The notes below the pieces were generated by a model. That model did not search any database and was not told the DNA's origin. It saw only the letters and a list, made by a program, of their open reading frames with translations. This document shows positions 53,405-64,000 of a stretch of 64,000 bases of DNA, piece after piece. The DNA comes from Phymatolithon calcareum. Lineage: Eukaryota > Rhodophyta > Florideophyceae > Hapalidiales. The stretch lies in NCBI GenBank assembly GCA_977006965.1, contig OZ345363.1, positions 186,001-250,000 on the forward strand, given 5' to 3'. Position 1 is the first letter of the stretch; each line of letters opens with the position of its first letter. The translations under genes were made by a program, and so were the position numbers.

Positions 53405-54928
53405 TAGAAATACGTCTTCACCGAAAAGCTGAACAGAGATGCGCTTGAATTGGAAAGGACGGCACGCATTAATCACGTCCTGAGAGTTGTTAATAGCTCC
53501 AGTTCCTTGGACACTTAAATAACGCAGGTTGGGGCACAACGAAAACGATTCTAGAATATCGACGACAACTGAAACGCACGGGCTTGATTCGACATCAAAA
53601 TCGCCCCACAATTCAATTTTCACTGTTTCCAGAAGCGCATTCGACTGCACAATACTGCAAAACGACTTCGGTTGCGGGAACGCAATTAACAAAGAAAATT
53701 CACGAAGCCCTCCAGTGTTCCTACTTACACAGTCCAGGATTTTCTCGCGGTCTTCACTATGTAATCCTCCCAAAGTTAGAACTTCAAGCTGTGTCTTTGG
53801 ACTTGAGAATATGCCGGAAGCGATTTGATCTGAAACGTCGCATAGATCGTAGATCCAAAGCTTTTTTAAGTTCGCACAGTGCCCCATCGCATCATTCAGT
53901 CCATCAATACATATCGCCGGTGTCGTCTTAATGTGCAGTTCCTTCAACGCGGACCCAAGAGCCTCTGCGACGACTGGTATATCATGCGAAACTTTTGCAA
54001 TGCAACTTAAGTTCGGGCACGCGTTCACAACGCGCCTGCATAACTCTGGGCTTGTATTATTAAATAATACGTGTTCAAGCTGACGACCATATGAAATAAA
54101 CAAATCTGCAAGTGCCTCAGAAGTGTCCATTCCAGAAATCTCAACATGTCGAAGAGTTCGGCAATACGTTTGGATGCACCTGATATCCTTGTCTTCGAAT
54201 AAAAAGAAGTCGCACAGTTTCAAGCAGCGCAGCGATTTTCCAAAAGTAGGCCACAATGAAGAGAGGTCCACAACACCCTCCAAGTTCCATATTCTTAACT
54301 CTAGTGCACGAAGTCCAGAACAATGCCGCACCATGGCTGCAATAGGCTCTTGACGCCTCACTTCCACAGAAAGAGATTCCAACCTGCCGCTGCACTTTTC
54401 GAGAATCTTGTCGAAAAGGACGTGACTATTAACGCCGGTCAGATCCAGTGATTTCACGGCGTTGCATTTCGAAGCAAGAGTACGCCCAATATGCCGAACG
54501 TTCACGCGGCTAGGTAGCTCAGCAAACGTAAGCTTCTCGAATGATGAGCCTGCGATGTCCAAGAGGATGAGAAATTCGTTCATCTTCGAAATGACAAGCT
54601 CATCGATGTTCCAATGCGATACGCCGATGCTGACTGCTGTAAACACCTCCTTGCATAGAGCCGTAAGCGATCCACCGCAGCGATATAGCGCGAAAATGTC
54701 TCGCGTTGCTATAAAACGATTCCAGTTCAATAGACGAGGCCTCTCGCTGACGTGCCGTAACACATTCTCCAAAGCTTCGCGTGGCAGTAGGTCAAGGTAG
54801 CTTGGTGAACTGGGGACTGATTTTGGGAGACATTGTCGCTTAGGCGGACGGGAAGAAATTGGCCTTCTTCGTACCGATGTATCAGATGCGAGGCGACCTC
54901 GACTTCGAAGGTTGTAGGGAGAGGACAT
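53357..54928 (-). CDS. F-box-like leucine-rich repeat protein, stop codon lost to Tc1
   Basis: The 523-residue product begins with a basic, disordered leader (MSSPYNLRSRGRL). An F-box-like segment follows (YLDLLPREALENVLRHVSERPRL, about 44-67). Irregular leucine-rich repeats run to the end, for example VKSLDLTGVNS, LRALELRIWNLEGV, LRHVEISGMD and LRYLSVQGTGAI. Such proteins are usually substrate receptors of SCF ubiquitin ligases. The F-box is divergent, so this role is inferred. The last 15 residues (YNPTKLVCEHLDQCE) are encoded by the terminal repeat of the Tc1 element. Without it the protein would end after GEDVFL at a TAG, giving 508 residues. The start ATG is the first in frame. The reading frame is otherwise intact, and the base-composition change seen in the other resident genes is weak here. 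Confidence 0.75.
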   Translation of the reverse strand: MSSPYNLRSRGRLASDTSVRRRPISSRPPKRQCLPKSVPSSPSYLDLLPREALENVLRHVSERPRLLNWNRFIATRDIFALYRCGGSLTALCKEVFTAVSIGVSHWNIDELVISKMNEFLILLDIAGSSFEKLTFAELPSRVNVRHIGRTLASKCNAVKSLDLTGVNSHVLFDKILEKCSGRLESLSVEVRRQEPIAAMVRHCSGLRALELRIWNLEGVVDLSSLWPTFGKSLRCLKLCDFFLFEDKDIRCIQTYCRTLRHVEISGMDTSEALADLFISYGRQLEHVLFNNTSPELCRRVVNACPNLSCIAKVSHDIPVVAEALGSALKELHIKTTPAICIDGLNDAMGHCANLKKLWIYDLCDVSDQIASGIFSSPKTQLEVLTLGGLHSEDREKILDCVSRNTGGLREFSLLIAFPQPKSFCSIVQSNALLETVKIELWGDFDVESSPCVSVVVDILESFSLCPNLRYLSVQGTGAINNSQDVINACRPFQFKRISVQLFGEDVFLYNPTKLVCEHLDQCE

Positions 54929-55458
54929 TGGAGCTCTGTGAATTCCGTGCCAATGTATACTGTCTACCCCAGGAGCAAGAATTCACCCATGGGGCCTATC
55001 ATATTGGGCGTCGAAACTGGTCGATACGTCGATACTGTACCCTCCGCGGGAAAGAAGGACAGGCTGTCCTTAGTCTGTGCAATCACGACTTACCCGCCAG
55101 GCCAGAAACTTTATGGTACCATCTGGTCTTTCGCCTTAACTTGCAAGTTGCCAAGCACGAAAGCTGCTGCCTGTTAAGCGAGTTTCGATTGCACTTTTAG
55201 TGAAACAGTTCTTTATCTCGGCAAGTACAGTGGTATCCGTGTGGCTCAGTTACGCATTTTCAATGTTCAATGTTCACAATAACCACACATATTTTTTAAG
55301 ACGTCTATTCTACTCTGTTGCCTCTATTAGGGCATTTGAGTGGATGTGAATAAAACATGCACTACTGCTCATCGTTTCCATTGCAATACTAACAGTCAAT
55401 ACGCGAGTGAGAGCCCTTTTTGCGAATGTGGATGAAGATTTTTCGTAGACGATATTTT

Positions 55459-55506
55459 CTGTTCTATAAAGTAGATTTTACTAGTAAAATCTACTTTTTA
55501 GAACAG
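55459..55506. repeat. Near-perfect 48-nt palindrome
   Basis: The arms CTGTTCTATAAAGTAG... and its complement pair at 23 of 24 positions around ACTAGT. The next hairpin starts two bases away. Confidence 0.9.
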
Positions 55507-55507
55507 C

Positions 55508-55549
55508 AAAAAAAACTGTCACTACGAGCTCGTAGTGGCAGTTTTTTTT
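55508..55549. repeat. Near-perfect palindrome with A/T ends
   Basis: A8 followed by CTGTCACTACGAG pairs with CTCGTAGTGGCAG followed by a T run; one position mispairs. Read on the plus strand it resembles a GC stem ending in poly-T, but the source is eukaryotic, so a bacterial-type terminator is not implied. Confidence 0.88.
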
Positions 55550-55997
55550 TAAATTGTCATTAAATTTTGGCGAAGGAGTTGCTGACCACGCAGTAGGGAT
55601 TATCTTGGGTTGCTTGGATTTTGTTCTGAGGGGACTACTCATTCTGCTGCGCAGCACTCAGGCCGATTTTAGAAGTATTCCTAGTAGGAAAACGTGCTCC
55701 GGACGAGAAATATGAAGCTCCTGTCGCAAGTGCATCTGTTGAGACGTGCACGTTGCTCGAGAGTACCTTATCCAATGGAAGCAAGATATAATCGGACTCT
55801 GTATCTTAAGAGAGATACGATTGCTTCCTGTGTAATTATTTGAGCATGCTGATCTTCCCTCTAATACTCTCAGGAGGGAAGCCCATCGGATATGAACCAT
55901 CTTCGCATTGGAATTTGCTCTTAGGTGTTTGAGGCCGTCTGCTGCCAGAGTTTTCCAATCATCGACTTCCAGAAATTCTTGGATCGTGACTGAGTAA

Positions 55998-58726
55998 CAG
56001 GGCCCGAGCCAATTTGATTGCTGGGGATTGCTGTCTATGAAGCAATCTCGCAATCTACTTGTTCCCAGAATATTTTTGCAATCCCAACTGCAATCTCACC
56101 CCTCAACAGGGAGCAATCCCTACTGCAATTCAACGATTCACAACCAATCCCAACTTCGATTCGATAAATCCGCTACTTTTTCTGAGACGTATCCACACCT
56201 CACATTTGCAAATTTCCTTTACAACAGTCTGTTTTTATTAATTCTTCAAATAATCTGCAGTTCCAAATGACACAGGGACCACTTTGAATATTTACGGACG
56301 CTTGGGACAGTATTTTAGGGGCTCATGGAATATCAAAAATATACACAAAACATGACAAAGAAATCAAAAACTCTCGGCTGGCAATAGGCATCAGAAAGGT
56401 AACGAATCATGCAAAAATATTCTGACCAGGTCCCATCGAACGATCGATCAAATTACCAGTATCACGTACTTTCGGCAAGTTCCTCATGTACAGTGTCTTC
56501 TTGCAGACGGCTCTGAGTGTGCTTCTTTCACTGTGATCTCGTTTCAGAACGCACGATCTGTATTGAGAAACAAAACTGATTCAAATAAGATTGGAGTTTG
56601 GTCTTTCCGATTGTCTGTTAATACGCTTCTTGCAACTGACCAGAGTCGTTCTATTTCAGCGACGGATCCCAAAATAAAGTCGCAGTTCATGTAGGACTGG
56701 GTTTTCTCCATTCTCTTTCGCTTTCCAGGAGCGGTTCTTTGAGCCATGGACAATTGGCCATTAGCCTCATTGTTGGACTGGGACGGTGAGATCTCAGACG
56801 ATACAGAGCGTAGTATTTTGCAGGCATCTTTTTCATCCTCCGTCATCTCGCTGATTCTCTGGCGTTGAATCTTGATTACGCCTGACTCAAAATGCGGGCT
56901 ATGTACGATCGGAGCGCTGGCGGAAGTGTACGCTGTACCTAAATTGCATTGATACAGACGAGAGGACATATCATCTCGTCCACTCCGAATAGCGTCATTG
57001 AGCTCATCCAGAATATACCGCGCATCAGACAACATGAGGCCTTGTTTCTGCAAAGACAACGTTAATCTCCGAAAATTGCTTGGCATATACCAGTGCTTTG
57101 CTTTTGAAAGCGGAGGAGCGATTCATGTTCAGAGATAACTCCGTAGAGTCAGCTACTCTTATTAGAGCATTTCGGATACGTTTATACCTTGTCAACATCT
57201 GGTAGATGCTGGAACATCGGGTTTAAACATTCAAAACGGGGCAGAGATCCGTAATCGTGCTGCAAACTGATTCAATAGTGTCTTGCATCCGCGCATCAGC
57301 GTCGATCATTCGACGAACTTCTAGATTCAACTTATGGTTGTTACAGCCCACATGATGAATCTCCATAAAGTCTGCGATACATTTGCTGACGCTGCAATTG
57401 TCGGCCAACTGGCACAGCACCGCTGGGGTTCGTCATTGGGCTTGCTGCGAGAAGCAGGCATGCCATCTCTTTTTCAACATGCATCTCTCCATTCTTGTAC
57501 ACGGCAAAAATTCCCACGTAGTGAGTACTGTTGCTTATCCACCCGTCATACATAACAGCTCCCTTCTGCTTCATGATTTCGTCCTTTATTTTGCATTCGA
57601 CTATCTCAACGAGTTTGAAAAGTATTTCTTTAAAAGTACGGATGCAGAATACAGAACCGTATTTAGAGAGTTTTCGGATTTCCTTATCATCGACGAATGA
57701 AATGGGAAGGTTCTTCAAAACAATCAAACTCATGTAGCCGTACGTGGCCTTTTCGCGCTCGTTCAATCACGGAAACACAGATGATCGAGCATTTTGCAGC
57801 GTCCCTGTTGCCAGGGTCTCTTGGACTGCGGCACTGTACAGGTCGAGTAAATGCTGCTCATCTTCTCCAGCTACACAGGACTTGAGATATCGGTACGGGT
57901 TAGAATATCCCTTGCCCTTCTCGAAAAACACTTCTCCGTTTTCAGTGCAAAGAGAAGCTGCGGGGCATTTGTACACGAGGAACATAACATTACGCGGCAC
58001 GACTGCCCCAGTTCGACCATAAAAATCCTTCATCTGCTCCATTATCTTGGTCATAAATATTTTAACAACGCTTTTTGGACTTGGTTTGGCTATGGAGCTC
58101 GACATATGTCAGGAAGGTGGGTAAGAATTACAAATTGAAAACGTGAACTGTACTGCAGATTGAGGAATGCAGCTTGGGTGATTACTTTCCCAGCCGAACA
58201 GATCTCTTCATAAAAACGACGCTATTGTGCTCCAGCATGGGGGGTTCCGGAAATAGAATGCATTCAAAACGTGGCTGATGGCTTATTTACTTATTACGTA
58301 ATTGCGCACAGAAACCACATAATTACACGATGCTGGTACCTTTAACAAGACGCTGAGCAGTAATGTATTGAAACAGAAAGAACTGTGATGTCGGAATTCA
58401 ATTTCGACAGAAAGGAGAAAATACTGTGCTTCACTGGGGGAGCACGGCAGCATTTTAGCCTGACAATAATTAGGTTTATTTGGGCCAAATACTGCTGTGC
58501 TTCCCCGGTTTTTTTCACGGTGCAGGGGATACATGACTTCACCATTGGCAATCTCCAATGACGAGTAAAAGCATGATGTGCAATCCCAGATGCAATTCTG
58601 GGGCTCCTCTTCATTTTCAATCCCGGATTGCAATCCCAAAGGAAATCTAAATCCATGACGCAATCTCCAAAAATTGCAATTGCGAGCAAGTAACTTGGCA
58701 GCGCAATCAAATTGGCTCGGGCCCTG
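55998..58726 (-). mobile_element. hAT-type transposon with 24-nt terminal repeats
   Basis: Both ends begin CAGGGCCCGAGCC and share the same 24 nt in inverted orientation; CAGGG ends are typical of hAT elements. Just inside both ends are many short copies of GCAATCCC/GCAATCTC (about 56030-56160 and 58580-58680), the subterminal repeats expected for transposase binding. The flanks, CTGAGTAA on the left and GGTGTCAA on the right, do not form a clear 8-bp target duplication. The length is 2729 bp. Confidence 0.85.
56544..58105 (-). pseudogene. hAT-like transposase, broken or multi-exon
   Basis: On the minus strand the order is as follows. The N-terminal part starts with MSSSIAKPSPKSVVKIFMTK (58105). 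A middle part has GAVMYDGWISNSTHYVGIFAVY, the catalytic-core start of hAT enzymes, and HHVGCNNHKLNLEV with the conserved C-x2-H-like block. The C-terminal dimerisation region is YMNCDFILGSVAEIERLWSVARS plus TPILFESVLFLNTDR. These parts lie in different frames separated by stops. Some breaks may be introns, but I could not join them cleanly, so it is reported as disrupted. The gene fills the element between its terminal repeats. Confidence 0.75.
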
Positions 58727-58804
58727 GGTGTCAATCGATAGGAGCACTCTCGAGTCGATGTTCTTCCTAGGGAAGTTCAATGACATATCAAGAGCTAAAC
58801 AGCT

Positions 58805-61470
58805 GGAGCTCTGACATCGAACGATATTCAAAAATTTATTGAAGATTTGGTGCAGAAGAATGAAGACGAAAAGGTACACCCGGAAATCATAGAGAAGGCG
58901 CTAAAAAACCTTCGAATGCCAATGCACGCCGTGCAAGCCGAGGCACGGATTCTGGACTTTGCTACAAATTTCTTCTCAAGATTAGAAGAAGCTGGGTGCC
59001 GGAACTTCAAGCAAAAATATCCGAAGAAAACCATAGGGTTCATGCAGGATAAGGTTTTTCCAACAAATTTGAAGAAAGTAATGGAAAGGCACCTCGAATA
59101 TCAGGAAGGATTGAATGAGGACCTCAGAGCCTATATCAATTTTTTGTGCAAGGAAGCTGAAATATCCCGAAGGGCAGAAGATATGCAACCTAAGGGCACA
59201 ACCTCAACACCGAAGAAGGCACACCCATCTGGATCCCAAGTGGACACGAAACCAAAGAAAAGAATTCCAGTATGTCTTAATCCTCCATGACATGCCAAAG
59301 GAAAGAGGAACTGCCTAAGCGACTGCGAAGATTGAGAGGAAGATGAGAAGAAACGTCTATTAGAGGAACATAACAAAAGAAAAACAAGAAAGGCGCGAAG
59401 TAAGTGTCGAGCCGAAAGAGCGCCGCGTATCCAACAAATACCATACTCATCAAGGCAAGATTTTGGGGGATGGAGTCAAGAATGATATGCGCGGATGCGG
59501 GGTCAGATATCAATCTGATGCCTCCGGCCATTTATGCAACGTTAAAGGAAGCCGGGGCCCGAATTGAAGCAAAGACGTTCCAAAATGAGCGCAAATATGG
59601 ATTGACAGCAGCAACCAATTTACAGAAGGAACCTATTTATATCTCCTGCAATAAGGAACTGAAGTTTACTACAGAACTCTTCGTCCGCCGTGCAAAAAGC
59701 CTCAAAATACGAGAATTGGTATGGCAGGTTGCAAATCAAGAGGTTAAGGAGCCTCTACTTGGACGACCAATACTCGAAGCACTTGGACTGGACGCAAAAG
59801 GCGTCCTTGAACCAGCATGTGATCGATATGAAGGTGTTGTGCAAGCTGATGATCTCATCGATGAAAAAGAGTATCGTGAAGGATCTACTGCCGGAATCAT
59901 GTCAGATGGAGTATATCATTCCGACAAGGCCGCTCATGATTACTATGACGGATCTTACAGTGATGAAGACCGATTGGACTTGGGTATCGATACCAAGAAG
60001 GAGACGGACGAAGCTTTGGACCAAATGAAGACTAAATTAGCAGAAGAAGGGCTATCAAAACCGGGACAGGAGACATTAAGCGAGATGCTAGAAACGTATC
60101 GAGATGTTTTCATATTGCGACTTGGAAACGACCCGCATGCAAAGGTCGAGCAGATGAAAGTCATATTGAATCCCGGGACCACACCAGTGATATGCAAGCA
60201 GAGGAGATACACAGCAGATCAACGCGATTTCATGTTCAAGTATACGTCCAAGCTACTGGAGTATGGGTTTATTGGGCCTAACTCAAACACCACGTGTGCC
60301 ACAGCACCACTATTGGTTCCCAAAGCACCGCCAGTAAATTACCTAATGAAGTTCGATTTAACACCGGCGAATTCAAGGACAGTACCTGTCTCATGGCCAT
60401 TGCCGAATATTGATGCAGAACTCATAGATGTCGCTGGGAGAAAGTTCCTTGCTACGATAGACTTTTGCAGCGGGTACTGGCCACTACGCCTGGACGAAGA
60501 AGATCTGAATGCGCACAGTTTCCACACGCCATTTGGGATATTCAAGCCATTACGGACATTGCAAGGTGCGATGATCAGAGGAGCGAATTTTCAATCCCGA
60601 GTCGAACCGTGCTTTGTGAGCCTCGAGAATTTTTGAAGGCTTGGCTTGACGATTTTTTGTTTCACGCAAACACAGAAACAAGCCTTTTATATGCATTAAA
60701 AGAATGTCTCAAGATCTGTGCGCAAAGAAAACTCAAGATCAGCGCGAGGAAGTCTGTGCTATTCACCAAACAAGTACGTTGGTGTGGCCGGCTGATTGAC
60801 GAACAAGGGATACAATGTGATCCCCGAAGACTCAGTGGTCTCAAGGAGCTACATATGCCAGAAAATGCAGCAGAGCTATGCCAATACTTACACTGCGTCC
60901 AGTGGATGGTTCCAAGCATACCTGAATTTTGCACATCGAAGTGAATCGCTACGAAGCATTCTGGAAATTGCTTACGACAAAGCAAGGTCGCGAAAGAAGA
61001 AATCGATTCAAAAATGTTCGTTGGACAGCCTCCGATGGGGATCAGAGCATGAACATTCATTCAAGTCGATGCAAGCAACTCTCCGAAATGCGGTAAAGCT
61101 ATCACACCGAGATTATGAAAAAGCGGCTGCCCCGGATGCACATTGGGCTGCCGTGGTCACGCAATGTGATGAGAGTGAACTGACCAAGGACATAATGCAA
61201 CAAAAGTATGACCCGTTGGCATTTCTTAGTTCATCTTTGAAGAGAGCACAAGAACGATGGAGTACGTTTGAGATGGAAGCCTATGCCATTTTGAAGTGTT
61301 TCCGGAAGCTCGACTTCATACTCGCAGGGGAAGCAAACATCCACCTATACACTGATCATAGGAACCTGCTATTTGCATTTCATCCGATGAGCCTGGAACT
61401 ACGAATGAGAAGGCACCAGACACTCTTGGGATACATGAAGAGGAAACCTCGGAAAATGCTGTTTAAGAAA
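58805..61470 (+). mobile_element. Gypsy-type retroelement remains (gag, protease, RT, RNase H)
   Basis: In order these are: gag-like (58847-59290, ending VCLNPP at a decayed zinc knuckle); an aspartic protease site with DAGSDINLMPP (about 59494-59526); a reverse transcriptase (KFDLTPANSRTV, KFLATIDFCSGYWPLRLDEED, HSFHTPFGIFKPLRTLQGA, 60340-60570); the catalytic WLDDFLFHA block after a frameshift (about 60640-60670); and RNase H (LAFLSSSLKRAQERWSTFEMEAYAIL, IHLYTDHRNLLF, 61210-61375). Stops and frameshifts lie between gag and protease and inside the reverse transcriptase. No long terminal repeat or integrase was found. The element stops abruptly near 61470, where a LINE endonuclease begins. 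Confidence 0.85.
59404..60636 (+). pseudogene. Gypsy pol: protease and reverse transcriptase part
   Basis: This is a 410-codon open stretch. The retropepsin catalytic motif appears as DAGSD, where DTG or DSG is usual, followed by PLLGRPILEALGLD, the C-terminal strand of the protease. A linker of about 200 residues is acidic. The reverse transcriptase palm starts at VEQMKVILNPGTTPVICKQRRY. The frame is lost after LQGAMIRGANFQSRVEP, before the catalytic aspartates, which are found in another frame downstream. Confidence 0.82.
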
Positions 61471-61554
61471 AAGTGGAGTTTGGCAACCTTCAATGTTGGA
61501 GGCTCTCCGGAGACCCCAGCATACATAGAAAAAAAGATGAAAACCACGGAATAG
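60796..61554 (+). pseudogene. Gypsy RNase H part
   Basis: The readable segment contains FKSMQATLRNAVKLSHRDYEK, then a position where DAHW stands for the usual DAS, then SSLKRAQERWSTFEMEAYAILKCF and HLYTDHRNLLFAF. This is the RNase H of Gypsy/Ty3 polyproteins, decayed at the first catalytic block. The last part (MKRKPRKMLFKKKW) runs into unrelated LINE sequence. Confidence 0.78.
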
Positions 61555-62830
61555 ACATGGCTCCAATAACTGAAACAGTCTTGAGACCAGAAGGGAAAAT
61601 TCGATGTGCTTTCTTCTCTTTGAACCCAATGCGTCCGCCTCCACAGACGGGGCGAAATTCTGGAGGAGTTTCGCTATTCTTTCGGAAGAAATCTGGGAGT
61701 CGTCTGATATTTGAACACGCAGAGACAAATTTTCGAGTGATTATCGCCCAAGTGGGGGAGATAAAAGTGGGAGCTGTCTACATATCCCCGACAGCAACCA
61801 GAACGGAAACCGAGAAATGCCTGATCATGGTCAATACGTACGCACGAGGAAAGCCAATTGTGTGCGGCGACTGGAACGCTCGGCATCTGAGGAAAGATTT
61901 CCGCTCAAATTGGAGCGGCAACCAGCTCTTCCGTTTAGCAACAGCAAAGAACTGGGATGTCCTAACTTGGACAGGTTTCAGCTTCCGAACGAAGCGGTTC
62001 AAGAGCAACATCGACTTTTTCGTAACAAAAGGAATTTAGACAGCAACGGTCTGCTCACCAACAGACGTCTGGACAGGTAATACGCAGCACCGACCAGTGA
62101 CGACAAGTTTTCTGACTCGCCAAAACCATACACGAGCTCAAAAACCACGAATATCGGATAAACAATGTAAACATGAGTAGAAACAAGAAAAAGTTGGGGA
62201 ACTATACCTGACGGCGATTCCAGGAATCCTCGATGATCTGAAACGGCGCAGCTCTCGACAGGAACAAGATCATCTTTACGAAAAAAAGAGGATACGCTAT
62301 GTGAGCCGTGGAGAGAGAAGAGAACTAGCCCACCACGCTACAAACCGTTCTGGAACTCAAATCTCGAAACGAAGTGCAAATGTCGCAAGAAATTGTACGA
62401 GCAAGCTCAAGAGCAGGATACAGAAGAGGCATGGAAGCAATATGAGTAATGTCGTAAATATATTCGCAAATTGGTGAACAGAAGGAAGCGGCAGCAGTAT
62501 CAAGAATACATAGACGATCTTGAGGAAATGGATGGGTAGAAGGAAATTGAAAAAATCTCCCGATTGCAGAAGATGAGAACACGAAGAACGTCTAGGAACA
62601 AGATGACCGGCCGTCTATTGCAAAAAACGCTGTTCACGGCCCAAGTGTCCCAGGCATGCCAAGATGTCAGGGGATGGCGACCAAGACCTTCGCACTTTGA
62701 CTGCCCTTCTCAAATGCGGAATCTTATCAAACTAGCAATCCTGAAAGCTCCAACCAGAAAGGCCCCAGGCCTGAACGGAGTGAAGAGCGAAATGTTGAAA
62801 GTGGGTGGAAGAAATGATCGACGGTAACCA
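61473..62830 (+). pseudogene. LINE fragment: endonuclease and start of RT
   Basis: The frame to 62039 is an exonuclease-endonuclease-phosphatase domain of the LINE type. It contains GGVSLFFRKKSGSRLIFEH, VGAVYISPTATRTETEKCL, the catalytic KPIVCGDWNARH and SNIDFFVTKG near its end. Beyond it, several stop-broken frames lead to LAILKAPTRKAPGLNGVKSEM (about 62730-62795), the entry block of LINE reverse transcriptases (usually KAPGPDGI). The rest of the enzyme is missing. It abuts the Gypsy remains directly. Confidence 0.78.
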
Positions 62831-62979
62831 CAATGGTAGCTTTTTCCGATCCCCCAGGATCGGTACTTTTCCAAGCGGCTTGCGCCATTCCACTTGTAGG
62901 AGTGGACGCTTGAGACGTGGAATTGGCTTGCGAAGTCTTGGGTGCCCAGTGCCAAAAATTATTTCCACTGTCTCCCAGC

Positions 62980-64000
62980 TCAAGTTTTCGCCGGGCACTT
63001 CATTATTTGAGGTACGGGAACAGATGTGATTTGGGTTGTTTGTGAAGGTTTCGGTGCCTGCACGTCAGCCACGTCGGCTCGTCCATGTGGGATCTGGCGG
63101 CGAACTTGACCACCCACTGCTTTCTCGTTCTTCGCTAGCCGCTGTGGCGTCTGGTCATAGCGTTGCAGCCAAACTTGTGGGTCCATAGTCAAGACATTGT
63201 AATTTGCGTTGACCCAACCTACCCTAGTTTGGTCCTGTGTGCTGCGGGATGAGTGAGGGCATTTCGGTTTTCGGTGTCCTATCAAGAAGCATAGAAAGCA
63301 AATGTCGTCGGACCGGGTTCAAAATGCCACCCAAGGGGTCGTATGCTGATGCAGCTCTGCGATGAGGGCTGGGAGACCGAGGACGGTGTTGTTATTCGGC
63401 CGCTCGGGGTGCTGTACTGATTACCGGCCGTAGTGGGACGATGCATCTGATAGAATCGGGCACAGCAGGAGGCCATTGTACGTATTGAGGAGGTTCTCTT
63501 CAATTCAATAGCACGCTGAGAACGTAACATGTTTCGAAGGTTAGAGTGGAGCCCTCGCATGAACCGCGTGATGAGCTCTTTTTGGTTATACACTTCAGCG
63601 ATCACCCTTTGTTTAGCCACTATGCGGTCGGAAAAATTTAGTTCATCTTCTCCAGGCCCTTGAGCGATGCGATCGAGAGCGGTAATGGCATCCTCTGGAT
63701 ACTCATCCTTGGCGTACGTCGGCAAGAACCAGAACCAGTTGACGGCCGCAGGCCAGTTGTCGAATCCACCAAGCTGAGTGTAGTGGAGCGGGGTCCACGT
63801 TTTAATCGGTGAGATAGCTTATGATATTCTTGGACACCTGTCCTATCTGGGTTCCAGCCGCCCTACAAATAACATGCTGGCCGCCGTCGACAGTAAAGGG
63901 AACAAGCATATTTGGCTTCAACTCTTGACTCCCTACGCATAGCTGGGGGTTCCAAGATGCCGGCGTTTCGGGCTTGCTTCGCCCATCTCATCTGCACGCG
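62980..64000 (-). pseudogene. Gag fragment with CCHC zinc knuckle, runs off window
   Basis: On the minus strand a gag-like frame enters from the window edge region (GGFDNWPAAVNWFWFLPTYA) and continues with DAITALDRIAQGPGEDELNF and NQKELITRFMRGLHSNLRNML. It then reaches CFLCFLIGHRKPKC, an exact C-x2-C-x4-H-x4-C zinc knuckle at about 63260-63305. The knuckle lies in a different frame from the main gag part, which meets two stops here, so a small frameshift separates them. Orientation is opposite to the Gypsy remains at 58.8-61.5 kb, so it belongs to a different insertion. Confidence 0.72.

Larger units (their letters stand above)
54929..55997. other. Intergenic stretch with twin palindromes
   Basis: This is the upstream region of the LRR gene. 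No second gene is recognisable. Two adjacent hairpins lie at 55459-55506 and 55508-55549. Confidence 0.45.

Noticed and set aside
55508-55550. A bacterial intrinsic terminator (stem plus T run)
   Set aside because: The setting is clearly eukaryotic, with introns and nuclear transposons, and the structure is one of a pair of palindromes.

Overview
The window is nuclear DNA of a eukaryote, most plausibly a florideophyte red alga (inference). Three points support this. There is a DPE2-type glucanotransferase (two CBM20 modules plus GH77), as expected of cytosolic floridean starch metabolism. The genes are compact: most are single-exon, and the two supported introns are GT-AG and only 77 and 98 bp. 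One protein carries a plastid leader followed by a twin-arginine-like signal, so the cell is photosynthetic. No tRNA or rRNA gene and no CRISPR array was found.

Layout. Positions 1-13 kb have no convincing gene. They hold short interspersed repeats (called R1 here), non-LTR retrotransposon 3' tails and a decayed piggyBac-like transposon (3830-5687). A small Pipsqueak-type helix-turn-helix gene lies at 13.4 kb; a second, inverted paralogue lies at 26.0-26.4 kb. Between them is a compact block: TRM112, an unknown two-exon gene, FAM98 and, convergent to these, DPE2. Positions 26.4-39 kb are gene-poor, with many hairpins and a second piggyBac-like copy in the opposite orientation (32558-34564). 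A mitochondrial carrier-family gene and phosphoglucomutase are divergent at 39.3-42.9 kb, followed by a low-complexity protein gene. A LINE fragment and a 113-nt perfect hairpin precede a convergent pair at 48.2-51.4 kb: a nucleoplasmin-like FKBP and a thioredoxin-NHL protein. From 51.8 kb on the DNA is mostly mobile: a Tc1 element inserted in the stop codon of an LRR gene, a hAT element with 24-nt terminal repeats, then Gypsy and LINE wreckage to the end.

Functional links are loose. DPE2 and phosphoglucomutase act in cytosolic glucan and hexose-phosphate turnover. TRM112 and FAM98 both belong to tRNA/RNA-processing complexes and sit about 1 kb apart.

The most unusual signals are: (i) a shift from C-rich to G-rich along the coding strand of most resident genes; (ii) many long, nearly loop-less inverted repeats, several as adjacent twins; (iii) the Tc1 insertion exactly in the TA of a TAG stop codon; (iv) the two inverted psq-HTH paralogues; (v) dense TACAGTAC/GTACTGTA motifs in the first half of the window only.
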